Assembly (NCBI GenBank): GCA_951230915.1
Contig: OX579638.1
Span: 30,852,322-30,916,321, forward strand
DNA length: 64,000 nucleotides
Origin: Antitrichia curtipendula
Lineage: Eukaryota; Streptophyta; Bryopsida; Hypnales; Leucodontaceae
Direction: 5' to 3'
Part shown: positions 12,163 to 24,781 of the stretch, piece by piece
How the letters are laid out: every line of letters starts with the position of its first letter
Position numbering within the stretch: position 1 is the first letter of the stretch
Translations under genes and position numbers: made by a program
Notes under the pieces: model-generated
The model's database searches: none
What the model saw: only the letters and a program-made list of their open reading frames with translations
What the model was told of the DNA's origin: nothing

Positions 12163-13608
12163 TGTAAGCTCCCAATTCATCACTTGGGACTCATAGTGTT
12201 TTTTTTTTCAAACTTTGTAGTTTAAGCCATAATTATACACAAAAACCTCTAAAAAGTGTGTAAAACCAAATCGGGTGTGTCATATAGCAATCTAGTATTT
12301 GTTCTATAATAGAATATTTCTCCTAGAATAATCATAAATCCCACTTGTACATAGGTTAGATCTATGGAATTAGTGGGAATTGCTAGATAAGAGGGTTTTT
12401 ATCCGAAATAGCCTAAATCCACATGGCACGCGACTGTAGTAGCTAAATTGGTCTGAGGAAAGTCCATAGAGGTCCCTAGATAAGTGCCAAAGATAGGTTT
12501 CAATTTCCCCAAAGATAGGTTTTAGTTTTCCTAGCGACAAAATAATAAAACCCCAATTATTAGCTTGCAGGTGTCTCTTCTTCAAGATGGGCCAACAGTG
12601 GAATTTATAGCCACCAGATTGTGATCTTGGTTTGGAAATATGTCAAGAGGTCGGAAGTGAAATCCATTCACCAAGATTCTCTGCATGTAGAAGATTCTCT
12701 AATTGCTGATAAATATAAAGAAATGATTTTTACCCTCTTTGCCAAAAATGTGCCAGTAAAAACTGGCCCCATTTACACCACGAACCACCTCCATTGTCCA
12801 AAAGAAGACCACACCAAGCCATCAAAGGGCGGCAGCAGGGATACAATGGTGGGAGTTGGGAGCCTCAATAATCTTCTCCACGACTTGCAATTTGGAGTGG
12901 GCCACTAAACCTCCTCCTTTTTTTTGCATAAATCCACTTAAATTAGACGCTAAAAACTAGGACCAAGAGCTAGAGTAGGCAAGAAAGGAAGTTATGTTAG
13001 AATTGAATGTAGAATGTTGTAGTACAAGTTTGTGGGATTCCGATAAGTCAACATTCATCGATATCGGAGTCCAAACGAAGAAGTTACATATGGATGAAGT
13101 CTCGCATTTGGATGAAATAAATCTAGACTCATCCAAGGGAGATGAAAGTGGGAATCTGGGTTGATTAAAAAGCCTTAAGAAATAAAAGTGAAACTTGGAA
13201 TCAGTAGTAATTAGTAGATGAAATTTTAAACACCGATTAGCGGTCAAAACTTCATCCAACTGTAACTTTTGATAGGAGTGTCGGATTTGGGTAAAGTTTA
13301 GGTTTTTAGAAATGACATGAAGTGCTTTGTGACTTAGGGTTTCTAAACTTGGGCTATGCTTGCTTATACATCAAACCATTGGCGGCTTCAATTGTCAATT
13401 ATCCTTAGTTAAATCTCCACCGTGTTTCCAACCCTAGGGGTCAATCATGCAAGGTTTCAATGATTAGGCATTAGTAAAAAAAATATATTGCTTGGAAGGC
13501 ACAATGGATTTACGCTTAGACACCCACTAGGATAGAAATGATTTTGTAGGATCCTAGAACTTGGTTATATACGTCTATTTACCAGGGGTGGATAAATAAA
13601 CGCCCACA
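12163..13608 (+). mobile_element. Giant-LTR family copy U1, internally deleted, TSD ATAAT/ATAAC
   Basis: The left end TGTAAGCTCCCAATTCATC and the right end GGATAAATAAACGCCCACA match the ends of the longer copies at 14192-19571 and 59221-63129. Flanks are ATAAT (12158-12162) and ATAAC (13609-13613), one mismatch. At 1446 bp it lacks the middle of the family: the TATA region and the AAGCTT array are gone. It keeps the family hairpin (13217-13257) and the conserved right-end block with 'attgcttggaaggcacaatgg'. No coding capacity. Reading it as a decayed, deleted solo LTR is inference from the shared ends and the duplication. Confidence 0.75.
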
Positions 13609-13613
13609 ATAAC

Positions 13614-14186
13614 CCACAAGCATTTTCAAAATGAGGCCACAAGGCCATTAGTAAAAAAGAAAAAGCCAAAAAACATTAGTGTATTGGTGTTTTTTTATTG
13701 TTCATTGATGCATTAAAACATTATGAAAGTAGGTTAATATGGCCATCAACACTAATTAAACAATAATCACAACAGTTAAGAGCAAATGTCCAACAAATCA
13801 ATTGGAGAAATAATATTGGAGGGCCACGTGAGAATTGTTGTTCCTAATTCTCATTCAATTTGGATGAGCAAGACTTTGTATGAAAAATTATAAGTGGATG
13901 TGGCAATTTGCTTTCAATTTTGCTTAGGACTATGAGTGCCAGTTTTGAGCCTAATTAAGAGATTCTGAGCAAAACACTCAACGTGATTTACCAATCATAG
14001 TTTGAAAGATTGGAATGTTGTTATTGTTGTGTATTTGAGCAAAGCTACTACATGAGCACTACTAAACTTTGATTGATTATAATGTGAGGAGAGAGGTTAA
14101 TTAAAGACTAATTAGAGTGTTTGAGTAGTGTTGTGGTCGAAGTTATTGGAAGAGATTACAAGTTTGTATGATCAAGACTGTTAGAG
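13614..14186. other. Spacer between two giant LTR copies
   Basis: AT-rich sequence with no ORF reading like protein and no repeat I could match elsewhere in the window. It separates U1 and U2 and probably represents older host or repeat DNA into which both inserted. Confidence 0.5.
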
Positions 14187-15100
14187 CTAGTTGTGAGCTC
14201 CTAATTTGTCACTTAGGACTAACGATTTTTTTTTTTTTTTTTTTTCACGAGTTTGAGTATAGTTTTATATAGCATTTGGACCCTTATAGGTTATTTTTCC
14301 CCAAATAATTCCAATTCCTACTTGTACATAGGTTAGATTCCGGAAATTTAGTTAGACAGTAGGAATAGGGTAAATCTATCCCAAATCATCCAAACCTATG
14401 GTGCATGTGAAATTTTATGGCTAAAATTGGTCCAAGGGAACACCGTTGAGATCTTAAGTCCATTCCCAGAGATAGGTTTCATCTTCTCCATAGTATCGAA
14501 GTAATAGGAGAAACCTCAGTTATTGGCCTATATGAGTTACTACCTCAAAACGGATCCATAGGAGAAATCTATGAATGGAATACGGTGTTTTAGGATAGAA
14601 ATCACTTTTGGAACTCAATGGCAAAATCGGTTTGCCAAGAGTCCCTTATATGTGAAAAATTCACTAGTTGTCGGAATTAAAAGGAGAAGGTAAAATGTGA
14701 TTATCCTTTAACCTTTGTGCAAAATAAGAATATGAGCTTGCACATACTTTTGGGAATTCCATGAAAGGTTCTATAAAAAATTTGGAATCTTCTGACTTGA
14801 AAAAGATGCCTTTTTGGACAGTCAATTGCTAAAAACTATGATGAGAAATTCATAGAAGTTATTGAGGTTGCAATAAAATCTCACTAAAACTTAGACTAGC
14901 TTATTTTATGCTAATAAAATGCTTCAACAAATTTTAAGACATTCCAATAGTCAAAAGTGTGTGAACCGATGAGATTCTACAACAATTGGCAAAATTTAAA
15001 ATTACGGTAGATAAATTAGAGTTGACCGGCGTATTGGGAGCATACAAAATCGGAATAAGGTCAAAGGTAGATCTTTTTTTATTCTCCCATACCTACTTAA

Positions 15101-16027
15101 CCCTTAAAGGACCAAAGTGTTTTTTTTGGCAACATAGCGATTTTGGGCAGTTCACAACGAATGGAATTTATATTTTTTTTCTTTGAATTTTCATACCACA
15201 CGTGCCCGAGGAGTAGCTTTAAGGCCCAACAATTTTCATAACTTTTGACTACATGGTTAAAATGTTATTGCATGATATGTCATTTTCAGTCCTTGGCGGA
15301 CAGCACGGGCAGCAAAAAAAACTTCTTTAAGAATCGCTTCTTTAAGAAAATAAAAATTTGAAATTGGTTCTTTAGATTTACACGGAAAGCTTTGAATCAT
15401 TCCATTTAGATCTATGAGTCAAAAGTTATGAGGATTCTTAGTTTTAGGGTAGTTACGGAATCTCAACTCTAAAATAAACTTTGAAGTCCTTTATTTAACT
15501 CAATTTTCAATATTTTTGAAAAAAAATAAAAACATTAGGTGTAGATTGTTTATTACAGCATTACAACCATTGGGATTGGCATTTTTCAGTTCCATAAATA
15601 AATTCTTCACAATTTAGTGTTTTGAATCATTCTCTACCTCTTCCTACTTACTATTTTTTTCCTATATGTTGTACAATTCCAAATGATCTGAAATTTTTCA
15701 AGCATGTAGCCAACTTACCTTCAAGAATAAATCCAAAGAGTAACCACCGTTTGGACATTTTTTCATACAAATGTGACCTTGTGAAGGGCAGCTGCCTGTT
15801 TTTTCGCAGGGACAAAAAAAGGATTTTTGTCAATTTAAACGCTATTATCTTGCAATCCACATGGTGGAAAATTCTGAAATTCTTTCCACATCTTCTTAAA
15901 CAAGTTTACTACAAGATCCTATGGTTCATGTGTCCAAAATTTTTTTTTTTCTAAAATTTGGCACCAGTATTAGAAATGGCAGTTTTGGAGCGTTTCTAGT
16001 GAAAACATAGTCAAAAACATTTAGGGG
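15101..16027. mobile_element. piggyBac-like non-autonomous element, 927 bp, TSD TTAA
   Basis: The left end CCCTTAAAGGACC and right end ATTTAGGGG are imperfect inverted repeats flanked by TTAA on both sides (15097-15100, 16028-16031). piggyBac elements have CCCT-type ends and always target TTAA. The interior matches, in the opposite orientation, the element at 38475-39387 (shared words such as 'ccattgggattggcat' and 'tgatatgtcattttca'). It is inserted inside giant LTR U2, so it is younger than that copy. No transposase is encoded. Confidence 0.78.
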
Positions 16028-16333
16028 TTAAGAGCCTAGGCTAGTTACTTTTCTTAGAGAAGCCAAACTTCAAGATTTGGATTTTTATCCCTTTTTAATG
16101 TTCAGCTAGTAATAGGTTTCATTGAGTTTTCTGGAATTTGGTTAAGAGATGGAAGAATTCTAATGATTAAAAATGAACTTTTGAAGCCAATGGCACAATC
16201 AATTTTTAATTTGGAGTTAATTTCCAAAAATTAGAGTTCTGGACCATTGTAAAAAGTCAAAATTTAGGATGAAATTCCTAAATGATAAGATTACTTCTAG
16301 GAAAAGAGAGGGAGGTGAATGCCCTTAAAAATG

Positions 16334-16342
16334 TATGTAAGG
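16334..16342 (+). promoter_or_regulatory. TATA-like box of LTR U2
   Basis: TATGTAAGG lies at the place where the other LTR copies have TATAAAAGG (43048-43056, - strand), TATTTAAGG (60488-60496) and TATAGAAAGG (28430-28439, - strand). All are followed by a pyrimidine-rich 'ctcattctcctctc' stretch, as expected for the U3/R junction of an LTR. Confidence 0.5.
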
Positions 16343-16740
16343 GGGCTCATTCTCCTCTCACAAAATCCCTTCTAGCCATTATTTTGGCTTTGTAAATACG
16401 TTGGTCCATTTAATTGGATTTTTTTGGCCATTTTGAGGCCAAAGGTGTAAATGTGTGTATTTTGGAGCATTTCAAGCTCCTCTTGTTGGTGTTTTTGCAA
16501 GCTTTGAATGACTTAAGGGGTCCTTTTAGGCCTTGGCTCTTGCTTGTGACTATTGAACTTGCTTTGTATACCTTACTCAAATTGTGGTTAGAGTTTTTTT
16601 GAGTCACCAATCCTAAAGCTTTCCCTCACCGTACCTTGACAATGCTGCTTTGGAAGAAATTTTAGAAGTTCTACCTTGAGTCTTGTTTAGTATTGTCAAA
16701 TTGTGCTCATTTGTGTGGATTTTTGCCTTGGTTTTGCGTT

Positions 16741-16905
16741 AAACGACGAAGCTTTAAACCCCCCTTTGCTTAGAAGTTGATAGAATTTTGGTTGTATTGA
16801 AAAAATATAGCAAAGCTTTGGCTTTGGAGGGTTCTAGAACTACTAGTATTTTATTGGAATCCAAAAATATGGCAAAGCTTTGGCTTTAGAAGGTTCTAGA
16901 AATTC
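16741..16905 (+). repeat. AAGCTT motif array of LTR U2
   Basis: Three copies of a 'gcaaagctttggctttgg' or 'cgacgaagctttaaa' motif at about 16744, 16808 and 16872, 64 bp apart, in two nearly identical tandem units ending 'ggttctagaa'. It corresponds in position to the GGCGAAGCTTTGAACC arrays in U3, U4 and U5. Confidence 0.6.
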
Positions 16906-17770
16906 CAAAAAGGTAGTAGATTTGGATGGAAGTTGGAGTTTCTACTAGCCTACCAAGTTTAGTTTCAAAAACATAGTTTTTGAAATCCAAGTTTAGTTTC
17001 AAAAAGTCCTAGTGACAAAATGCCCCAATAAGTATAGACATAGAATCCCCAAATACACTCCAACTCCAAAACAATGATTTGCACAAATCAATGGAAATTA
17101 GTGTTTAGTTGTCCAAATTTTGCTTTAGTATTTGTCTCAATTTAGATTCTTTAAAAGTCCAATGTTAGTATACTAGGAGTCTAAAAAAATATAAAAATCA
17201 TTCCAAGAGAATTTTGAACCAACAAACTGCCAAGCTCGTATTGCCAAGCAACTGCCAAGCCCGAATTGTAAGCCCAGATCAAGGACCTGAGAGGACGGAT
17301 ATTGGAAGGTTATCGAAGCCGGATGGGTCTTGAAGGAGCCAAATATTAGGGGGAGGTATAAAGTGGGTAAGGAGGCTTAAATTGGCTGACTATTGTTTGC
17401 TCTGGCCGACTAATCTTGGTGTCTAATTTTGTGTTGATAAACAAAAGAACTAGAATAAAATTCTAAAGAGACACAAAAATTAGTATGCCAAGTATATAGG
17501 AAAATAAAGAAGTAAAATAGAGAATTTAGAAGTTCATTCTCAACTCTTAACTTCCATAAACTCAATTAGAAAAAAAGATAAAATAGAATTGAGCAACTTG
17601 TTTCCATTCACATCACTCTCATAGTCTTTCAAGTTACAACCACTCAAACTCAAATACAAAATTGGAAGAGACATAGAGGAAAAATAAGAGAAGTTGTGTT
17701 TAGAATTGAGAGTTGGAAGAGAAAGTGAAAAGTTTAGGATTCAATCAAAATTAGGAGGAAATCTTTGAAG

Positions 17771-18677
17771 AACATTCTAGGCCATTAGAATTTAAATAGA
17801 ATAATTGCTTGGAAGTTTTGTAACATGTTAGGATTGTGATTTTATTGTATTTAAATATCAAAAATAAAATTTTCAACCCTAAATCAACATACTTTAGTTT
17901 GGATAAGTGTGCTTGTAGTTTGTTGATTAGAAGGATACTAAACTTCATATGACTGACCTGACCCTTGGTGTTCACTTTAGAGTATATGCACGGCATTTTA
18001 TGGAAGGAAGTTAATGCCAAGAGACTTGGACAATTTTTAAAAATGACCAAGGATATCATACTGTTGAAGAACCAAATGTTCCATACATACACGCTCCAAG
18101 AGTTAGAGACTCTTGTGGAACTATGCAAGTAGGGGCTAGGCAAGTGGCCGTTGCTTGCCAACGACCTCCTCCACCACGCTCGGTTGATTACTCGTTACAA
18201 CATCATCAAGCATATTGTTCCCAACTTGTTCACTTGAATGTGAGGATGAAACTTTATTTCTTTTACTTTGATTTCTTGTAGTAGCAAGTGAATATACTTC
18301 CCGCGGATGTAACGGTGTTTTCTTAATGCATCCTCCATTATTGTATACCGTGATTTGATAGATTTCTGCAAAGCGATTTTTCTACCTGAAATTTCTCTTA
18401 AGGAATCGATTAAGTAGGAGGAAGAACATGTCCATCTTCACTCAGATTTCCCATTGAGAATCAAATGATCATTAGGACAAAGATGCTAGAAAAAAGAATT
18501 GTATAGCACATCTACTCTTTGTAAGGATCATACTTTTACTCTTCAAGGCGCAGCAGGTTTTCGATTGCCTTTGTGAGCTTAGTATCTTGTTGTGCATTTG
18601 TGTCATGTGTTCCTTCCAAAATTTGTAATATAGCTAGAAAAACATTCTAGGCCATTAGAATTTAAATAGAATAATTG
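17771..18677. repeat. 37-bp direct repeats bounding an inserted segment with coding debris
   Basis: An identical 37-bp sequence starting 'aacattctaggccattagaa' occurs at 17771-17807 and 18641-18677. The ~833 bp between them are not found in the other giant LTR copies. On the + strand about 17955-18235 reads as coding with one TAG stop (HGILWKEVNAKRLGQFLKM, HTYTLQELETLVELCK, HHARLITRYNIIKHIV); I do not recognise the family. A possible second frame on the - strand lies near 18210-18430. The repeat could be a very long target duplication or a repair-mediated duplication around a captured fragment. Confidence 0.55.
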
Positions 18678-19576
18678 ACTTGGATAAGAAGTAGTAGTCA
18701 ATTATTGTTTAGGAACTTGAAACATTATTATATAACATTCAAGTCAACTTTTGGAATACAATAATAGAGTCCAAATATTGTTGAAGGGAAAGAAGTAGGA
18801 TAGAAAGAAAAAAAAGAAGTAGTTAGAATTTTGGTTCAAACTTCTATTAAAACACTACTTTCAAGCAATGAGAAAAATTAGAAGACAACACCAAACATGG
18901 AGGATGGAAATACCTTGTGGAGATTTTCTACAATATGGCAGATGACACTCAACTTGAAGTGAGTTAATAATACCTCCATAGTTTTTTTCAAATTTCTTCG
19001 ATTAGCCACTTTTAACTCTTAGCCAAATTACAAGTCCTAGTTAGAGTATCAAGATTAGATCTCTTCTAAAGTTCATGCTTGAAAATCTATAGAGTAGATC
19101 TAATGGTTTTCAAAAACATAAAATACTTAGGACTTGGAGTTATTATAAAGTAAATTGGAATGAGAAAGGGGTCTATAGATGAAGTTTGGATAGACTTATA
19201 GAGGCTAAACCTTCATCCGTCCATAACTTTTGTTAGAAAGGTCATATGATTTAAAATTTTATATTTTTAAAAATGGAATGAACTTCTATATTATTTTATA
19301 TGGCTAAATTTAGATTGTATTAACTTTCATTCAAAAACTACAGCATCCTAAACTCCTAATTAGTATGGCTCGAATGGAGTAAACATTGCAAATTGGGTTA
19401 GTCTTCTTGATTTTCTTGCAAGTTGTGTATGTTTAGGAGTGAGAAAAGATCCATTGCTTGAAAGACACAATGGATTGATGCTAGGCGCCCATAGAACAAA
19501 ATTAAACATACATTACCAAGAGCCTGGTTGTGCTTGATTATTTACCAAGGGTGGATAAATAAGCACTCAAACTAGT

Positions 19577-20780
19577 GTAGATAAGCTTAAATTCAATTTG
19601 AAAAATTAAGTTAATAGTTTTATAATTCATTCCAGGGAAGCAATTTAATAGGGATGCTTCTTATAAATTTTTAATTGGCCATTGCAAATAAAACTAACAA
19701 AAAAAATGTTATTTTACTTCAAAGCATAAATTTTTTTTTATGTGTTAAATTAATTACTAAATTTTCTCTTCCCTTCTTAAAGGCCACAAGGATGTAGTAT
19801 TCTTTCAAATTTTTTTTTAATTTTTTTATCTACTTGAAACTTCATTTTTTTTCCATTTGCAATTCTACCAATCTAGCTTTATTATTTTAGACACAGCCTT
19901 TGAGCTTCCAACTTGGGCTAAATTACTTGTTAGCTTTAATCTTGTCATCAACTTTGGAAACCATGGAATTTTTCTTCACCAACTTGATTTTCTTGTCACT
20001 TATCGCATAACTAGACGTCTAGACTTCACGTAGCTTTGGCAATAACAAAACTCACATCCCTTTTTATTTGACTTAAAATCACTCTTTTACTCTTAATATT
20101 TTCCATAATTTAAATGTCACTCATCAATATTTGGAAGTCATTTGGCATCTTTCATACCTTTAAAAGATAGATATTTCATTCATCAATATTTGGAATCTAA
20201 CATAACAACCTGATCTTTGCACACATCGCAACTTCAAACATTCAATTTTCATTTTAATAACACTTGTACTGACACATATCTATATACATACATCAAATTT
20301 TCACTCATATTTATTTAACTTCCAATTTGGGCAATTGCCCCTACGATAACTAACTGCTTCCAAATTAGAAAAGACTCACATATTAATACACAACCAGATA
20401 AGATAAACATTCAAAAGCTAACTTTTGATATTCAATGAAACCAAATCAGAGGAGCATAATGTGCGATTTGGATGACTAAATCTTATTGATCTTGCACATT
20501 CTGAGAGATAAACAACTTCCAATTTATTGCAACATGAAAATTAGTCAAATGCTTAGATGTTGAATTCTAATAGAAATTTGCATAATTTCAGGCAAAAAAG
20601 CTCCAACGGCAATCCCGAGTGGTTGAGAGAAGCAACCTTCATCAACTCCTCTTTGTCCTACTTTGAAGTGGTTATTCTGAAGTTGTTTGCTGTACAAAAA
20701 GGCTCAAAAAAATGTATCATTTATCGAGGCAAAAAGCCGCTAACACATCTTTTGTAGGTGTCACTTGGAAGAAATTCAAG
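19577..20780. other. AT-rich stretch, no gene seen
   Basis: No open frame reads as a protein; homopolymer T runs and short ORFs only. It separates giant LTR U2 from the next family fragment. Confidence 0.5.
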
Positions 20781-20788
20781 GACAATGA

Positions 20789-21740
20789 TGTGAGTGCTTT
20801 TTTACCCACCCTTGGTAAATCAACGTGCACAACCAGGTTCTAATTCTATGTGAATTTTTATCCTAAAGGGTGCCTAAGCGTTGGTCCACTGTGCCTTTCA
20901 AGCAATGGATCTTTTGTAATATCTAAGTGACTCAAGTAGTAGAATGAACTCAAAACATAGGTTTAAACTAGTTTTAATTGAGGCTTTTGGCAATTACTAA
21001 GGTCACTGTGGTTTTTCCATGAAAGTTATATCAAACCCTAACTATCCATCCTAACTTTTAGAGCACTCTTTGCCCTTTCCAAAAGTGTAAAGATCACCCC
21101 AATCCGATTTTCCTAGTGAAAGTTATGGAAGGATGAAGTTTGGATCGCTCATCGGTTTATCCAACTTCATCCATGGATTTTGAGACTTCTAACTATTGAA
21201 ATGAGGTGAAACTTCATCTATGAGTTTTTTATGGTTACTTATGCCAATATTATAAGTTTTGTTTAATTTGGATGATTACCTTAAGTTTTCATCGAACCTT
21301 AGTCTAAGATTTCATCCTTTGATAGCTTCCTTGTTTTTAACTTGTTTTCAAAGTTTAAAGTGATTATGGAAAGCTCTAAGGTTTCCTTTGAGTTCCTAAT
21401 TCTAACTTTCTAATCTTACTTTGTTGCTTGTCTTAATCTCATTAATCCTTCTTCATTTAATCTTTGGTCTGCCTTTTAAAGTGTTTTACTATTTTTAGAA
21501 TTAAATTGAGTTAATTTTGTAGCTCTTCTTTCTAGCTTTCCAAAATGTTCTTACTTTAAGTAATTGGAGTTCCCTATAAAAAGATATCAATAGATGAAGT
21601 TTTAACCACTAATTGGTTATTAAAACTTCACCTACTAATTTCTCCTAATCTAAAACTTAGAATTAAATTCTAATTTTTGTTCTAAAATGTAGATTCTTAA
21701 CTCTATCTAAGTTTTAAGTTTTGTTCCTAAATTTTAAAAC
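20789..21740 (-). mobile_element. Giant-LTR family fragment (right-end half)
   Basis: Starts TGTGAGTGCTTTTTTACCC at 20789, the complement of the family's right end, followed by the conserved block 'cccttggtaaatcaacgtg' and 'caagcaatggatctttt' near 20810-20920. It contains the family hairpin twice (21131-21172 and about 21593-21632). I could not find the matching other end with an AATGA duplication, so the copy is truncated, probably where the R3 repeat begins. Confidence 0.6.
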
Positions 21741-21744
21741 TTAA

Positions 21745-22200
21745 ACCTATAAAAACCATCCTTCCGCCTTCAACAGAGTGAGTTTGAAACTACAAAAAGG
21801 AGATAGAAAAGAGAAAAAGAAGACATCCATGTCCTCTTTTGACGGAACAAATTTGGACCTATAGCCAAAAAATATTTCAAACCTGCCTTCCGCCCTCATC
21901 GGAATGAGTTTGGACTAAAAGATATAGAAAGGAAGATTTTCAAAAGAAAAAGAGGGAAAGTGGTCAATGACCTCAATACTAAGGAGCTCCTTTCAAATGG
22001 TGCCTCTAGTCACAGTTGTCAGTGGATTTCTTGCCTTTTCACTAGCTCAGGGATAATGCCAACCAGCCTCGGTATCAAACCGTTGTTGCCGAGAAAATCA
22101 TACAAGGACTCATAACCAATGCCACCGAGTCCCGACTACTGGAGACATCCAATGTGCCGGTTCGAAGGTATAAGTACCATAACAAAGCTCCCTCATGTGC
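21745..22200. repeat. Dispersed repeat R3, copy a
   Basis: About 450 bp similar to 29990-30480. It contains two units of a 'cttccgccctcatcggaatg' motif (near 21765 and 21890), then 'gaggagctcctttcaaa'-type sequence, then a block with 'ttttcactagctcagg' and 'ggtatcaaaccgttgttgcc'. The motif recurs alone at about 22925. The nature of R3 is unknown; the tRNA-like tail is discussed under findings. Confidence 0.6.
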
Positions 22201-22530
22201 ATTTTTTATTTTTTATTTATTTTCTTATGTACAAGGAAAGGAGCCCATGTTCACAACATCCCGAAGAATGTAAAAAGGTGAATGAAGGTTTCTAAGACAT
22301 ATATCACGCGAAAATGGGCCAGTAAGATCTGAAGGAGATCAAAGACCATGATTTCGTGCCTATTGCCAAAAGATCTCCTTCTGATATTGTCAAAATCATC
22401 CAAATTGTAAAAAGAGCATGTAGGTGTGATTTTGCATTAGTGGAAGTTCTTGGTAGAAGATGTTCTTTACCAACCTGCTCCAACTCCTCTCGTCATCATT
22501 GTTGTGAAGCAACTAGCTGAGGCAAGCTCA

Positions 22531-22845
22531 CTAGTTGTATATTGTTTTCACCAACCCTTCAAAGCTTGGGTCTACTAGTTCCTCCTCCCCATTGGGACGA
22601 GAAGCTAACTCTGTGTTTGTCTGTATTGATAACTCATCCATGGACTCCACCATTAGATCAAACTCTTGGTCTTCAGCGGACTAAGATATGGTATTGATGT
22701 TGAGTTGTATGAGTGGGTCTTCCATAGACTCTGCTGTAGGCTCCTTTGGGGACTGTATTACTGGCTCTAAATATATTGGCAAAGATGCTGAAGATGGTGA
22801 TGTTGATGGCAATGCCCTTAGGGCATTCTTTTTCTGACCTAGCAT
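22531..22845 (-). pseudogene. Acidic coding fragment, unrecognised, one internal stop
   Basis: From an ATG at 22845 the - strand reads about 105 codons (MLGQKKNALRALPSTSPSS, then acidic stretches such as AEDQEFDLMVESMDELS and NGEEELVDPSFEGLVK) to a TAG at 22531, with a single in-frame TAG in the middle. Composition is serine/proline-rich then acidic, as in a disordered region of a nuclear or gag-like protein. It lies between two R3 motifs. I do not recognise it; it could be a fragment of a retroelement gag or a host exon. Confidence 0.4.
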
Positions 22846-22999
22846 AATTCCCTACTCTGTACTAAACTTTTAATGTCCGCTCCAAATGAAGTTGGCTTGG
22901 ATCTATAGTGAAGAAAATTTTCAAACTTGCCTTCCGTCCTTGACGGAGTAAGTTTGGACTAAGAGAAAAATAGAAGTGAGATGAGAAGGAAAATGGCTC

Positions 23000-24777
23000 A
23001 AGCCCTCACAAATCGCTCTAATATAGAATATAAACTACTCAATTTTAGGTTTCTCTGTAAGTGACTACTGGAATCGACACAAGCAATGGATAACGTAGGA
23101 CTTGGACAAAGAAATTGAACCCAAAGTGGGTAATGAGGAAGTTGGTAAAGCTACGCTTCTCTACGAATTGCATGCAAATGGTGAGAGTTCTAGATAAGAC
23201 CAACGGAAGTTGATGCCAACCGTGGTCCATTTGCCTCTATCTACTATAGCTCAAACAAACCAACGTCTAATATTCAAGACAAGAATTTCTTTTTGCTTTT
23301 ATACTAGATCAATTGATAAATCAAAGCACTCTTCTAGCTAGTTGCCTTAAAAAAATATTTAAATTATAAATTGCTCTATCTATCCAAAAAAAAATTCTCC
23401 TTTATTTATTATTTATATTGTTGCAAATGAAAAATCAAATTTTACAGCTCCATAAAATGCCAACTCAATTCACCCATGAGGTATAAGAATGGGGTTAAAT
23501 CCTTTGAAAGCATCAATTACATCATTATTTTCAAACCTATGCTCTAAAGTCAAACAACCTACTTCTACATAAAACTTGGGACAATTTCAAAAGCATATAT
23601 AAAATATAAACAAAAATATATATAATATAAATGAATTTGAAGTCATGCAACTTAGCAAACAAGTTAGAATTATCACTGAATGATATCATTATCATTGGTA
23701 TCATTGGTATCATTAGAAGAATTATTATGCAATAAATAAGGATTGATTTTAAGAAATCACATAAAATAGTCATTGTTTGCCACCTATAAAACCAATGAAT
23801 TTTATGATATTCTTTTAGGATTTTTGTTACATCACTTAATTCATTTTAAAAGATTTACAACGCAAATTTTGTCATTAATGATTTTCTAAAGTAAACAACC
23901 AATGCATTTCATATAAAATTTATAGCAATAAACACTTCTTTAAGAGCTTTATTTGTCGAGGCTTTTAGTGCAGCTACATTGATTCTATTAAATAAGCAAT
24001 GAGCCAAAGTGAGGAATGAATTTATTTATTTTAATCAAACCGCTACATCTATATTTTTTTTTAACCATGATGGAAGCTTCATTCGATCTAAATTTAGTGA
24101 AATTATTGAAATCCAACCCCTATATGGCTATATTTTTACAATAATTACAAAAGTGTCAAATATCATATTAGAATCATTTTTTTAATCTTCAATCCACAAT
24201 AAACACAAGAAAGAAGTAATAGAAAGATTGAACTCTAAAAAAATAATAACATTTTATTTTTCAGAAATACCAATAGATTTATCAATCATTATACCAAAAA
24301 AATTTAAATTCCTAACTATATCTAGAATTTTCTTTTATACATCATTTCAACACATGATTTTTTATTATAGTAAATTTTTTGTCGGTAATGAAAGCTTTAC
24401 AAAAAAAAATGACATAAATTTAGAAACATGTGGAAAAAAAAAATTTCTTCCCATACAAAATATATAGCTTTAAATCAAAATATCATTGACTTGTCATAAT
24501 TACAATTTGCAGTTGCAACAATGTTTTGGAAAAAAAAATTTCCCCATGTTTAATCTAACCCAATTTTTGGTGCTCTATACTTTCACTAAAGGTTTTGTAA
24601 TGTGAAAATCATAATATTTGTAGACTTCTCGGTTGCATTTGTAAACTTAATTCTAGCTTCCTTACAAGCCTTACAAAAAATACTCCTCAAATCATAATTG
24701 AACTCTATCAAATTATATAATTTTTACCAAGAATTTTTTTATTCTAGATTATTTTTAAAATGTCATTAGGTTCTTTG
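23000..24777. other. AT-rich stretch, no gene seen
   Basis: Very AT-rich with a short tandem 'ggtatcatt' run near 23690-23715. No protein-like frame on either strand and no mobile element end recognised. Confidence 0.5.
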
Positions 24778-24781
24778 TTAA

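Larger units (their letters stand above)
14192..19571 (+). mobile_element. Giant solo LTR U2 (5.38 kb), TSD CTAGT
   Basis: It begins TGTGAGCTCCTAATTTGTC and ends GGATAAATAAGCACTCAAA, flanked by a perfect 5-bp duplication CTAGT (14187-14191 and 19572-19576). Short inverted TGTGAG...CTCA-type ends plus a 5-bp duplication are the hallmark of an LTR retrotransposon long terminal repeat; one LTR between one duplication is a solo LTR. The extra length over its relatives is explained by a piggyBac-like element (15101-16027) and an ~870 bp segment bounded by 37-bp direct repeats (17771-18677). It contains a TATA-like TATGTAAGG (16334-16342) and AAGCTT motifs near 16744, 16808 and 16872. No gag or pol coding is present, so an autonomous partner must lie elsewhere. 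Several predicted ORFs inside it are chance frames. Confidence 0.82.

Noticed and set aside
17751..18161. 136-codon open frame on the - strand
   Set aside because: It crosses the edge of the inserted segment in U2 and overlaps a more protein-like frame on the other strand.
20789..23270. A complete giant LTR starting at 20789 with an AATGA duplication
   Set aside because: No complementary family start followed by AATGA was found downstream; treated as a truncated fragment.
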